In this document: piece after piece, positions 36,420-44,773 of the stretch
Layout: each line of letters begins with the position of its first letter
Position numbering within the stretch: position 1 is the first letter of the stretch
Assembly (NCBI RefSeq): GCF_001747085.1
Contig: NZ_MDJD01000007.1
Span: forward strand, 248,001 to 312,000
Reading direction: 5' to 3'
DNA from: Flavivirga aquatica
Lineage (GTDB): Bacteria > Bacteroidota > Bacteroidia > Flavobacteriales > Flavobacteriaceae
DNA: 64,000 nucleotides
Notes under the pieces: generated by a model
What the model saw: only the letters and a program-made list of their open reading frames with translations
What the model was told of the DNA's origin: nothing
The model's database searches: none
Program-made: the position numbers and the translations under genes

Positions 36420-36498
36420 TTAAAATAGAGAAATCAAATTCCAAACCTTAAAACAAGTTTATAAAATGTTTTAAGGTGCAGGATTTTAAACAAATAGT

Positions 36499-37251
36499 AT
36501 GTTAAAGATCGATAATTTACACGCAAGTGTTGAAGACAAAAGTATTTTAAGAGGTATAAACTTAGAGGTAAAAGCAGGCGAAGTGCATGCTATTATGGGA
36601 CCTAATGGTTCTGGTAAAAGTACACTAGCTTCTGTTATTTCTGGAAAAGAAGAATATGAAGTAACTAAAGGAAACATCTCTTTTAATGGTGAAAATATTG
36701 ATGAATTAGCTGCTGAAGAACGCGCACATAAAGGTGTATTCTTATCATTCCAGTACCCAGTAGAAATCCCTGGTGTATCTGTAACTAATTTCATTAAAAC
36801 AGCTATTAACGAAACACGTAAAGCAAAAGGATTAGAAGATATGCCTGCAAAAGACATGTTAAAACTAATTCGCGATAAAGCAGATTTATTAGAAATAGAC
36901 AGAAAGTTTTTATCACGTTCTTTAAACGAAGGATTTTCGGGAGGAGAAAAAAAACGTAATGAGATTTTTCAAATGGCTATGTTAGATCCAAAATTAGCTA
37001 TTCTTGATGAAACAGATTCAGGTCTTGATATCGATGCTCTACGTATTGTAGCTAATGGTGTTAACAAACTAAAAAATGAAGACAACGCTGTTGTAGTAAT
37101 AACACACTACCAACGTTTATTAGATTATATCGTTCCAGATTTTGTACACGTTTTATACAATGGTCGTATTGTAAAGTCTGGTGGTAAAGAACTAGCACAT
37201 GAGCTTGAAGAAAAAGGATACGACTGGATTAAAGAAGAAGTAGACGCTTAA
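36499..37251 (+). CDS. sufC: Fe-S cluster assembly ATPase SufC
   Basis: A 250-residue ABC-type ATPase working with SufB and SufD. It has Walker [10 protein letters not shown] near residue 35, the Q-loop [12 protein letters not shown], signature [15 protein letters not shown] near 141, Walker [17 protein letters not shown] and switch His in VITHYQRLL. Length and motifs are standard. Confidence 0.96.
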   Translation: MLKIDNLHASVEDKSILRGINLEVKAGEVHAIMGPNGSGKSTLASVISGKEEYEVTKGNISFNGENIDELAAEERAHKGVFLSFQYPVEIPGVSVTNFIKTAINETRKAKGLEDMPAKDMLKLIRDKADLLEIDRKFLSRSLNEGFSGGEKKRNEIFQMAMLDPKLAILDETDSGLDIDALRIVANGVNKLKNEDNAVVVITHYQRLLDYIVPDFVHVLYNGRIVKSGGKELAHELEEKGYDWIKEEVDA

Positions 37252-37386
37252 AAAATAGTTTGTAGTGTTCAACCCTATTAGTAATTTGCTCAAACATAAT
37301 TGAACACTAAAAAGTTTAAAAAATTAGTAAACAGCTACCTACTTAGTATAAATATATACTGAAATAGTAACTGAAAACTGAAAAAA

Positions 37387-38700
37387 ATGGATTTAAAAGA
37401 AAAATTATTATCATCCTTTTTAGTATTTGAAGATAAATCTGATGCAGATAACTATTTGCATGAAGTTAGAAACGATGCTATAAAAACATTTGAAGAAAAA
37501 GGCTTCCCTACAAAAAAGGAAGAAGCTTGGAAATATACCTCTTTAAACAAAGTATTAAAGGAAGATTATAGCGTATTCCCAAAACAAGAAAACGCATTAG
37601 ATTATAGTGATATAAAAAAATATTTTATTCATGATATTGATACTTATAAAATAGTATTTATAGATGGTAAATATTCATCTCACCTATCTCAAACAACACA
37701 CGAAGGTATAGATGTTTGTTTAATGTCTTCTGCATTAACAAAGCCTAAATACCGTTTAATTATTGAAAACTATTTTAATAAAGCGGCTACAAAAGATAGT
37801 TTACCTTCTTTAAACACTGCATTTTCAAATGAAGGAGCGTATATACATATTCCTAAAAATAAGGTTGTAGAAAAACCTATTCAAATTATACACTTTTCTA
37901 CAGGAAACGAATCTGCTATATTATTACAACCACGTAATTTAATTGTTGTTGAAGAAAATTCACATGTACAAATTATAGAGCGCCATCAAAGTTTAACAGA
38001 TAACCCTGTGTTAACAAATAGTGTTACCGAAATTTTCACAAAAAAGCGAGCTATTGTAGATTATTACAAAGTACAAAACGATAATTTAAACGCCTCACTT
38101 GTAGACAATACCTTTATCAAGCAAAAGCAAGAAAGTATTGCCTCTGTACATACTTTTACTTTTGGTGGTAAGCTAACCCGTAATAACCTAAATTTTTATC
38201 AAGAAGGAGAACGCATTGACTCTATCTTAAAAGGCGTAACAATTATTGGGAACAAACAACATGTAGATCATAATACTTTAGTTCACCATATAGAACCAAA
38301 TTGTGAAAGTCATCAAGATTACAAAGGCATCTTTGGTGAAAATGCAACAGGTGTTTTTAATGGAAAAATTATTGTTGAAAAAGAGGCGCAAAAAACCAAT
38401 GCATTTCAAGCCAATAACAATATACTAATTAGCGATAAGGCAACTATAAATACAAAACCTCAATTAGAAATTTTTGCAGATGATGTAAAATGTTCTCACG
38501 GTTGTACTATAGGTCAATTAGATGAAAGCGCTATGTTTTATATGCGTTCACGTGGTATACCAGAAAAAGAAGCGAAAGCACTTTTAATGTATGCTTTTAG
38601 TAATAACGTATTAAGTTCTGTAAAAATCCCAGAAATCAAACAACGTATCACTAAAATTATTGCTAATAAATTAGGCGTTAATATAGGTTTTGATCTATAA
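37387..38700 (+). CDS. sufD: Fe-S cluster assembly protein SufD
   Basis: A 437-residue partner of SufB. Its N-terminal helical part contains FPTKKEEAWKYTSL, followed by a beta-helix core (PIQIIHFSTGNESAILLQPRNLIVVEENSHVQIIERHQ) and the C-terminal motif DDVKCSHGCTIGQLDESAMFYMRSRGIPEKEAKALLMYAF. Between sufC and sufD 135 bp show no gene. Confidence 0.94.
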   Translation: MDLKEKLLSSFLVFEDKSDADNYLHEVRNDAIKTFEEKGFPTKKEEAWKYTSLNKVLKEDYSVFPKQENALDYSDIKKYFIHDIDTYKIVFIDGKYSSHLSQTTHEGIDVCLMSSALTKPKYRLIIENYFNKAATKDSLPSLNTAFSNEGAYIHIPKNKVVEKPIQIIHFSTGNESAILLQPRNLIVVEENSHVQIIERHQSLTDNPVLTNSVTEIFTKKRAIVDYYKVQNDNLNASLVDNTFIKQKQESIASVHTFTFGGKLTRNNLNFYQEGERIDSILKGVTIIGNKQHVDHNTLVHHIEPNCESHQDYKGIFGENATGVFNGKIIVEKEAQKTNAFQANNNILISDKATINTKPQLEIFADDVKCSHGCTIGQLDESAMFYMRSRGIPEKEAKALLMYAFSNNVLSSVKIPEIKQRITKIIANKLGVNIGFDL

Positions 38701-38708
38701 TATTTTTT

Positions 38709-38777
38709 GAAGCTATATCCAGCTTTTGGCAGTCGCTCTCTACGAGGAGCTCCAACAAATGCCTCAATCTGGGCTAA
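38709..38777 (+). repeat. Dispersed hairpin-forming intergenic repeat, copy 2
   Basis: Begins GAAGCTATATCCAGCTTTTGG and ends ATGCCTCAATCTGGGCTA, with a central imperfect hairpin GCTCTC-TAC-GAGGAGC. It has the same outline as the elements at 3265 and 43378: AGCTTTTGG, hairpin, then ATGCC...CAATC. It fills nearly all the sufD-sufS gap and gives a spurious upstream extension to the sufS frame. Confidence 0.5.
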
Positions 38778-38788
38778 ACCAAACAACT

Positions 38789-40003
38789 ATGTTAGATTAT
38801 AAAAATATACGCAATGACTTTCCTATTCTTCAACGTGAAGTAAATGGCAAACCATTAGTCTATTTTGATAATGCAGCAACATCGCAAACACCACAACAGG
38901 TTATAGATGTTATTGTAGATTATTATTCAAACTACAACGCTAATATTCATCGTGGTGTACATAGGCTAAGTCAAGAAGCTACAGATAAATACGAAGAGGC
39001 TCGTCTAAAAGTGCAAGCCCATTTTAATGCTAAATTTTCGCACGAAATTATATTCACGTCAGGCACTACCCACGGGATTAATTTAATCGCAAATGGGTTT
39101 TCTTCTATATTAAAAAAAGGAGATGATATTATCGTTTCTGCATTAGAACACCATAGTAACATTGTGCCATGGCAAATGCTTTGTGAGCGTACGGGAGCAT
39201 CACTAAAAGTAATCCCAATGAATAAGGAGGGTGAATTAATCATGTACGATTATGACAACTTATTATCTACAAACACAAAGCTAATATTTGTAAATCATAT
39301 CTCGAACGCATTAGGTACCATCAATCCTATTGAATATATTATTGAAAAAGCGCATCAAGTAGGTGCAGCTGTTTTAATTGATGGGGCACAATCTTGTCCG
39401 CATATAAAACCAGACCTTCAAGCCTTAGATGTTGATTTTTATGTCACCTCTGCTCATAAAATGTGTGGTCCAACAGGTCAAGGTATGCTTTATGGAAAAG
39501 AAGCTTGGTTAAAAAAACTACCTCCCTACCAAGGTGGAGGTGAAATGATAGCAGAAGTTACTTTTAAAAAAACGACTTATGCCGATTTACCACATAAATT
39601 TGAAGCAGGAACACCAAACATATGTGGAGGAGTAGCTTTTGGAGCTGCTATAGATTACATGAATAGCATTGGATTTGAAAACATTGCTAAATATGAAAAT
39701 GAATTGTTAGAGTACGCTACTCAAAAACTTTTAGAGATTGAAGGTTTGAGAATTTATGGAACTTCAAAACATAAAACTTCAGTCATTTCATTTAATTTAG
39801 ATGGTATTCACCCTTACGATGTAGGCACTATTCTAGATAAAATGGGTATTGCTGTTCGTACAGGCCATCATTGTGCGCAACCCATTATGGATTTTTACGG
39901 TATACCAGGAACTATAAGAGCTTCCTTTGCCTTTTATAATACTAAAGATGAAATTGATACTTTAGTAACAGGTGTTAAAAAAGCAAAAATGATGTTGATG
40001 TAA
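38789..40003 (+). CDS. sufS: Cysteine desulfurase SufS
   Basis: A PLP enzyme delivering sulfur from cysteine. The frame stretches back to 38726, but that part is a repeat element, so I start at ATG 38789 (MLDYKNIRNDFPIL), giving 404 residues. PLP motifs: FTSGTTHGINLIA near 92, ALEHHSNIVPWQ, DGAQSCPH, TSAHKMCGPTGQGMLYG with the Schiff-base Lys near 226, and the persulfide-forming Cys in RTGHHCAQPIMDFYG near 363. It works with SufE, encoded two genes later. Confidence 0.95.
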   Translation: MLDYKNIRNDFPILQREVNGKPLVYFDNAATSQTPQQVIDVIVDYYSNYNANIHRGVHRLSQEATDKYEEARLKVQAHFNAKFSHEIIFTSGTTHGINLIANGFSSILKKGDDIIVSALEHHSNIVPWQMLCERTGASLKVIPMNKEGELIMYDYDNLLSTNTKLIFVNHISNALGTINPIEYIIEKAHQVGAAVLIDGAQSCPHIKPDLQALDVDFYVTSAHKMCGPTGQGMLYGKEAWLKKLPPYQGGGEMIAEVTFKKTTYADLPHKFEAGTPNICGGVAFGAAIDYMNSIGFENIAKYENELLEYATQKLLEIEGLRIYGTSKHKTSVISFNLDGIHPYDVGTILDKMGIAVRTGHHCAQPIMDFYGIPGTIRASFAFYNTKDEIDTLVTGVKKAKMMLM

Positions 40004-40067
40004 TATTTTGGCTTCTTTTTTTTGTATTATTGGCCTCCCAAATATAAAAATACAATTTTAAGCCATT

Positions 40068-40514
40068 ATGAAATTAATACTAATACTGTTATCTCTACTT
40101 TTAGTAAATAATACATGCTCTAAAACTAAAATAGATCAAAATGCCGTATCAATAGAGTATACGGCAAATTCAAGAGGCTCTTTTAAGCATATAAGCATTA
40201 CTAAAAAGCGTATCTCCTTAGTCAACAAAAGAGATGTTAAACCCATCTCTAAAGAATGTAATCAAGCAAGTTGGAACAAGCTAATGAAGATATTTAAAGA
40301 CCTTGATATTAAAAACATACCCAATCTAGAAGCGCCTTCTAAAAAACGTTTTTTTGATGGTGCTGCCATAGCTAGATTAAAAATTACATGTAATGGCACT
40401 GTATATGAGACTCCGAGCTTTGATCATGGTAATCCACATAAAGATATTACAAACTTAGTTAATGAAATCATGTCCATTTATAAAAATAATGAATGGTTAC
40501 TTCCTATACCTTAG
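40068..40514 (+). CDS. Unrecognised exported protein of 148 residues
   Basis: Begins MKLILILLSLLLVNNTCSK: a signal peptide, possibly lipoprotein, although Asn-Asn-Thr-Cys is a poor lipobox. The mature domain (VSIEYTANSRGSFKHISITKKRISLVNKRD...FFDGAAIARLKITCNGTVYETPSFDHGNPHKDITNLVNEIMSIY) contains two cysteines. The pattern resembles small flavobacterial beta-sandwich lipoproteins without assigned function. It lies in the suf locus between sufS and sufE. Confidence 0.65.
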   Translation: MKLILILLSLLLVNNTCSKTKIDQNAVSIEYTANSRGSFKHISITKKRISLVNKRDVKPISKECNQASWNKLMKIFKDLDIKNIPNLEAPSKKRFFDGAAIARLKITCNGTVYETPSFDHGNPHKDITNLVNEIMSIYKNNEWLLPIP

Positions 40515-40847
40515 ACACCATTAATTCATTGTAAAAAAATGGTGGTAGAAAAAAAATGTTTCTTCTCATTTTACTTTTATAATTAATAGTTAATAATGAA
40601 TTCATCTTGACTTTTTCTATTTCCTAAAAAAATGGCTGCAAATTGCCCATATTTCGTTACTTTTTTTATTCGTAGCTCTGCTGTGAGCTTCAAAAAGAGC
40701 CTCATCTAGCCAAATTTCATCTCATTTTCGGTTAAAAACAAAAAGCCAAGATGATTTCAATGAGAAGTTTCAAAGAAAGAATGGTATTATTTAAGTAAAT
40801 TAAAATGATAACTGGTATTGTTGTATTTTTGCGTAAAATTTGTAACA
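40515..40847. other. Gene-free stretch of 333 bp before sufE
   Basis: No frame worth calling is present. It contains a hairpin-like segment at 40660-40697 (CTTTTTTT, then AGCTC-TGCTGT-GAGCT, then CAAAAAG) and the segment TTTCATCTCATTTTCGGTTA around 40720-40740 whose origin I cannot identify. The sufE promoter lies at its end. Confidence 0.5.
40824..40831 (+). promoter_or_regulatory. -7 element of sufE (TATTTTTG)
   Basis: Exact TAnnTTTG match; it overlaps the longest frame and so excludes the TTG at 40818 as start. Transcription would begin near 40837, ten nucleotides before the GTG at 40848. Confidence 0.5.
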
Positions 40848-41270
40848 GTGAGTATTGAAGATATACAAAACGAAATAATAGACGAATTCTCAATGTTTGA
40901 AGATTGGGAGGAACGTTATCAATATATGATCGATTTGGGGAAAGAATTACCCTTAATTGACGACCAATACAAAACAGATAGCAACATTATAAAAGGTTGC
41001 CAGAGTAAAGTATGGGTACATGCCGAAATGAATGACGATAAAATAGCATTTACTGCAGATAGTGATGCTATAATTACAAAAGGTATTATTGCCATTTTAA
41101 TTCGTACATTTTCAAATCAGCACCCTAAAGACATTATTGATGCCAATACCAATTTTATAGATGAAATTGGCTTAAAAGAGCATTTATCGCCAACACGTGC
41201 TAATGGTTTAGTAAGTATGGTAAAACAGTTAAAAATGTATGCTATAGCATACCAAACACAACTAAAATAA
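40848..41270 (+). CDS. sufE: SufE family Fe-S assembly protein
   Basis: Accepts persulfide sulfur from SufS and passes it to the SufBCD scaffold. From GTG 40848 the protein has 140 residues starting VSIEDIQNEIIDEFSMFEDWEERYQYMIDLG. The active Cys is in NIIKGCQSKVWVHAEM near residue 49, and DEIGLKEHLSPTRANGLVSMVKQLK marks the family C-terminus. The promoter within the upstream extension decides the start. Confidence 0.92.
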   Translation: MSIEDIQNEIIDEFSMFEDWEERYQYMIDLGKELPLIDDQYKTDSNIIKGCQSKVWVHAEMNDDKIAFTADSDAIITKGIIAILIRTFSNQHPKDIIDANTNFIDEIGLKEHLSPTRANGLVSMVKQLKMYAIAYQTQLK

Positions 41271-41335
41271 GTTTAATCGTTTTGTGTTTAATTGTTTTTT
41301 AACAATTAAATAAATAAACACAATAGATATTAAAA

Positions 41336-41662
41336 ATGAGCGACACAACAATAGACACAAACGCATTGGGCGAAAAAATAGTAAACGTACTAAAAACCAT
41401 CTACGATCCTGAAATCCCTGTAGATATCTACGAACTAGGATTAATATATGATGTATTTGTAAATGAAGATTATGATGTAAAAATCTTAATGACGCTTACC
41501 ACTCCAAACTGTCCAGTAGCTGAAACATTACCTCTTGAGGTTGAAGAAAAAGTAAAATCTTTGAATGATGTAAAAAGTGCTGAAGTTGAAATTACTTTCG
41601 ACCCACCTTGGACTCAAGAGCTTATGAGTGAAGAAGCTAAATTAGAATTAGGTATGCTTTAA
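41336..41662 (+). CDS. sufT: SufT family Fe-S maturation protein (DUF59/MIP18)
   Basis: A 108-residue MIP18-like protein with IYDPEIPVDIYELGLIYDV near residue 22 and the cysteine motif TTPNCPVAETLP near 57. In other bacteria SufT helps supply clusters when iron-sulfur demand is high. It sits 65 bp after sufE in the same direction. Confidence 0.9.
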   Translation: MSDTTIDTNALGEKIVNVLKTIYDPEIPVDIYELGLIYDVFVNEDYDVKILMTLTTPNCPVAETLPLEVEEKVKSLNDVKSAEVEITFDPPWTQELMSEEAKLELGML

Positions 41663-41714
41663 TTTAGAATAACTATTAGTGAACCCATAAAATAGATAAC
41701 TTAACAATATATAC

Positions 41715-42221
41715 TTGAAAGAGGAAATTATAAATCGCGTAGCGAATAGCAAATTAGTGACTTTAAATCTTGAGGATTATTATCCTGATGGCAAACGTGT
41801 GCTTTTTGATATTAAGGACTGGCTTTTTGAAGGCTTTGTGTTACGCGAAAAGGATTTTAGAAATCATGTATTAAAATTTAATTGGTCTCAATATCAAGGT
41901 TGCTATGTTGCGTTAACCTGTAGCACAGATGCTATTATTCCTGGATGGGCAAATATACTTTTGAGTATTCAATTAGAACCTTTCGCAAAAAAAACAATTA
42001 TTGGTAATCTAGAGGATTTAGAGACATCAATCTATCAAGACATTATTAATAATCTAGATATTAGCTCCTTTAATAACAAACCTATTATTATTAAAGGCTG
42101 TTCGAATAAACCTGTTCCACAAAATGCTTACACGATGCTTGCAACAAAATTAAGACCTATTGCAAAGTCTATCATGTATGGTGAGGCATGTTCTGCCGTT
42201 CCCCTTTATAAAAACAAATAA
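41715..42221 (+). CDS. DUF2480 family protein
   Basis: A 168-residue cytoplasmic protein with the pattern of DUF2480: IINRVANSKLVTLNLEDYYP, KDWLFEGFVLREKDFR, NWSQYQGCYVALTCSTDAIIPGWANILL and IIKGCSNKPVPQNAYTMLATKLRPIAKSIMYGEACSAVPLYK. Conserved cysteines (four) could be metal or cluster ligands. The family follows the suf genes in Bacteroidota, as I recall, and may have an undefined role in Fe-S work. It starts with TTG. Confidence 0.83.
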   Translation: MKEEIINRVANSKLVTLNLEDYYPDGKRVLFDIKDWLFEGFVLREKDFRNHVLKFNWSQYQGCYVALTCSTDAIIPGWANILLSIQLEPFAKKTIIGNLEDLETSIYQDIINNLDISSFNNKPIIIKGCSNKPVPQNAYTMLATKLRPIAKSIMYGEACSAVPLYKNK

Positions 42222-42251
42222 TTTTTTAAGTTTTATAGTGACCTAATTAAA

Positions 42252-42297
42252 AAAAAGGGTCTCATAAATGGTCACTTTAACTAAGGTGGCCTTTTTA
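42252..42297 (+). terminator. Possible terminator after DUF2480 gene
   Basis: AAAAAGG at 42252-42258 could pair with CCTTTTT at 42290-42296. The flanks also hold an inverted repeat AGTGACC (42238-42244) / GGTCACT (42270-42276), giving alternative folds. Confidence 0.4.
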
Positions 42298-42315
42298 ACG
42301 AATTTAAAATTAATT

Positions 42316-42323
42316 TATATTTG
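42316..42323 (+). promoter_or_regulatory. -7 element of the DUF3078 gene (TATATTTG)
   Basis: Exact TAnnTTTG match followed by CGAGT. It covers the TTG at 42321 that would open the longest frame, supporting ATG 42345 as the start. Confidence 0.5.
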
Positions 42324-42344
42324 CGAGTATTTAACAATTACAAA

Positions 42345-43298
42345 ATGAAAAAAACTTTACTACTATTGGCATTATTTATCGGTATAATTTCGGTAAATGC
42401 ACAAACTAAAGAAGAATTGAAAACTCAAAAAGCAGAAAAACAAGCTGAAGCAGATGCTGCTCAAGCCCAAGCTAATGCTATACAAGCTAAAATTGATGCA
42501 TTGCCAGGATGGCGTATTGGTGCTTTTGGTACTATAGGTGGTAGTATATCTGGTTTTAATAATTGGTATTCTCAAGGAACTCCAAATAATAATTCTGGTA
42601 ATATTGGGTTTACAGTTAATGGGTTTGCCAATTTAATTGAAGATAAATTCTTTTGGAGAAATGCCTTAACTACAAATTTAAACTGGGTGAAATTAGATGA
42701 TAGAGATAACCCTAATGACGATGACGATTTCAACCCTACTACAGATGTTTTTAATATCTCTTCTTTATATGGTAGAAATATTACTAAAACATTAGCCATT
42801 TCTACTTTAGCAGAATACAGAACTACCTTATTAGATAATTTTAACGATCCAGGATATTTAGATGTTGGTGTTGGTGCTACGTGGACACCTATTAAAAATT
42901 TAATAGTTGTTGTACATCCTTTAAACTACAACTTTGTATTTAGTGATGAGGATACTATTTTCGAATCTTCTTTAGGTGCAAAAATTGTTGCCGATTATAC
43001 GAGACAAATTGGTGCTGTTAACTTTAAAACTAACCTATCTGCTTTCCAAAGTTATGAGTCTGAAAACTTATCTAATTTTACATGGACTAACTCTTTTAGT
43101 TATACTTTATGGAAAATGATTGGTGTTGGTTTCGATTTTGGTTTAAGAAGTAACAAACAAGAAGCTCTTAATTTTGCTACTACTGCTTTTGAAAATTTAT
43201 CTCCTGCAGATCAATTAACTACAGAGGCTCCTACTTTTGATAATGTTGATAATGATTTACAAACTTATTGGTCAATTGGTTTAAGCTATAAATTCTAA
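42345..43298 (+). CDS. DUF3078 outer-membrane-type protein
   Basis: From ATG 42345 the protein has 317 residues: signal MKKTLLLLALFIGIISVNAQ, a charged coiled-coil segment (EELKTQKAEKQAEADAAQAQANAIQAKIDAL), then GWRIGAFGTIGGSISGFNNWYSQGTPNNNSG, a DUF3078 hallmark, and alternating beta strands ending in aromatic YWSIGLSYKF. This indicates an outer membrane barrel or outer-membrane-associated beta protein. Function unknown. A clear terminator follows. Confidence 0.83.
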   Translation: MKKTLLLLALFIGIISVNAQTKEELKTQKAEKQAEADAAQAQANAIQAKIDALPGWRIGAFGTIGGSISGFNNWYSQGTPNNNSGNIGFTVNGFANLIEDKFFWRNALTTNLNWVKLDDRDNPNDDDDFNPTTDVFNISSLYGRNITKTLAISTLAEYRTTLLDNFNDPGYLDVGVGATWTPIKNLIVVVHPLNYNFVFSDEDTIFESSLGAKIVADYTRQIGAVNFKTNLSAFQSYESENLSNFTWTNSFSYTLWKMIGVGFDFGLRSNKQEALNFATTAFENLSPADQLTTEAPTFDNVDNDLQTYWSIGLSYKF

Positions 43299-43336
43299 TA
43301 ACTACTATAAGTTATAAAGACCTTAAAAGGTTATTA

Positions 43337-43375
43337 TAAAAAATGCGCTTCTTAAAAATAAGAAGCGCATTTTTT
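43337..43375 (+). terminator. Terminator after the DUF3078 gene
   Basis: AAAAATGCGCTTCTT pairs with AAGAAGCGCATTTTT around a six-base loop and is followed by T residues. Confidence 0.85.
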
Positions 43376-43377
43376 AT

Positions 43378-43463
43378 GCGTTAGGGATAGCAATGAAAAT
43401 CCTTTTTGTGAGCTACGAGCAAAAAGATTGTAATGAATAGCCCGACCTTTAGGTAACGCCCAT
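43378..43463 (-). repeat. Dispersed hairpin-forming intergenic repeat, copy 3
   Basis: The stretch reads GGGATAGCAATGAAAATCC, then CTTTTTG, a loop, CAAAAAG, ATTGTAATGAATAGCCC and GACCTTTAGGTAACGCCC. Its reverse complement aligns to copy 1: GCTATTCATTACAATCTTTTT to GCTTTCCGTTATATCTTTTT, and AAAAAGGATTTTCATTGCTATC to AAAAAGGATGCCACTTCAATC. It lies between the DUF3078 terminator and the hflX stop. Confidence 0.5.
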
Positions 43464-43481
43464 AGTATTATACTAAAATTA

Positions 43482-44699
43482 TTACTCCATCTCGTCGTAA
43501 TTATAATCTGGATACAAAAAGTGATTATAAGGAAAACGTGTAACATGTACCTCTCTTACCTCATCGTAAACACGTTTTTTAAAATCTTCTAGATTCTGCT
43601 TATTTATTGCAGAAATAAATAGCGCATTATTCCCTACTTTATTCATCCAAGTACTTTTCCACTCATCTAAACTGTAATGCAGTCCTGTTCTTTCGGCAAT
43701 TAAATCTGTGTCATCAAAAGGTTCTGCTTGATACGCATCAATTTTATTGAATACCATAATAATAGGCTTATCACTACTTTTTATTTCTCCAAGAATTTTA
43801 TTTACAGAGTCTATGTGCTCTTCAAAATTAGGATGAGATATATCTACTATGTGTAATAACAAATCTGCTTCTCGAACCTCATCTAGCGTACTTTTAAAAC
43901 TATCTACTAATTGAGTGGGTAGTTTTCTTATAAAACCAACGGTATCACTTAATAAAAATGGCAAATTTTGTATCACTACTTTTCTAACCGTTGTGTCTAA
44001 GGTTGCAAATAGTTTGTTTTCGGCAAAAACCTCACTTTTACTAATTACATTCATTAAAGTAGACTTCCCTACGTTAGTATACCCTACAAGGGCTACACGA
44101 ACCATTTTACCACGGTTTCCACGTTGTACTGCCATTTGCTTATCAATGGCTTTAATACGTGCTTTTAACAAGGCTATTTTATCACGTACTATACGTCTAT
44201 CGGTTTCAATTTCTGTTTCACCAGGTCCACGCATACCAATACCTCCTTTTTGTCGTTCAAGGTGTGTCCACATACCTCTTAATCGTGGTAATAGGTATTC
44301 GCATTGCGCTAGTTCTACTTGTGTTCTAGCATAGCTTGTTTGCGCACGTTGTGCAAAAATATCTAAAATTAAATTTGTTCGGTCTAAAACTTTAACATTA
44401 AGAATTTTACTTATGTTACGTTCTTGGGCCGAAGATAACTCATCATCAAAAATAGCGGTTCCAATATCGTTTGCTTCTATATATTGGCGTACGTCTTCCA
44501 TTTTCCCTGTACCTATAAAGGTTTTAGGGTTTGGCATATCCATTTTCTGGGTAAATCGTTTTATGGCGTATCCTCCAGCTGTGAATGTTAAAAATTCCAA
44601 TTCATCTAAATATTCTTTAGATTTTTCTTCATTCTGATCTTTAGTTATAACTCCTATTAAAACTGCTCTTTCTAAAGCTATGTCTTTCTTTTCTAACAT
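43482..44699 (-). CDS. hflX: Ribosome-associated GTPase HflX
   Basis: Splits stalled or stressed ribosomes using GTP. The 405-residue protein has the N-terminal HflX domain (KTFIGTGKMEDVRQYIEAND, LNVKVLDRTNLILDIFAQRAQTSYARTQVELAQ), GPGETEIETDRRIV, and the G domain: G1 GYTNVGKST near residue 206, G3 DTVGFIRKLP and G4 NKID. Its -7 box lies 17 bp upstream. Confidence 0.93.
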   Translation of the reverse strand: MLEKKDIALERAVLIGVITKDQNEEKSKEYLDELEFLTFTAGGYAIKRFTQKMDMPNPKTFIGTGKMEDVRQYIEANDIGTAIFDDELSSAQERNISKILNVKVLDRTNLILDIFAQRAQTSYARTQVELAQCEYLLPRLRGMWTHLERQKGGIGMRGPGETEIETDRRIVRDKIALLKARIKAIDKQMAVQRGNRGKMVRVALVGYTNVGKSTLMNVISKSEVFAENKLFATLDTTVRKVVIQNLPFLLSDTVGFIRKLPTQLVDSFKSTLDEVREADLLLHIVDISHPNFEEHIDSVNKILGEIKSSDKPIIMVFNKIDAYQAEPFDDTDLIAERTGLHYSLDEWKSTWMNKVGNNALFISAINKQNLEDFKKRVYDEVREVHVTRFPYNHFLYPDYNYDEME

Positions 44700-44716
44700 A
44701 AATATAATTAAAGTGC

Positions 44717-44724
44717 AAAGTTAC
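44717..44724 (-). promoter_or_regulatory. -7 element of hflX (TAACTTTG)
   Basis: Exact TAnnTTTG match on the minus strand followed by CAC; a leader of about 12 nt. Confidence 0.5.
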
Positions 44725-44761
44725 ATAATTGTAACCATTTTAATTTTTATATTTTTAAACC

Positions 44762-44769
44762 TATTTTTG
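44762..44769 (+). promoter_or_regulatory. -7 element of the first EEP gene (TATTTTTG), leaderless spacing
   Basis: Exact TAnnTTTG match; four bases separate its last G from the ATG at 44774. Confidence 0.5.
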
Positions 44770-44773
44770 ATTT

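Noticed and set aside
38538-38786. An 82-codon minus-strand frame over the end of sufD and the repeat element
   Set aside because: It is a shadow of sufD and the intergenic repeat; it matches no family and opposes the operon.
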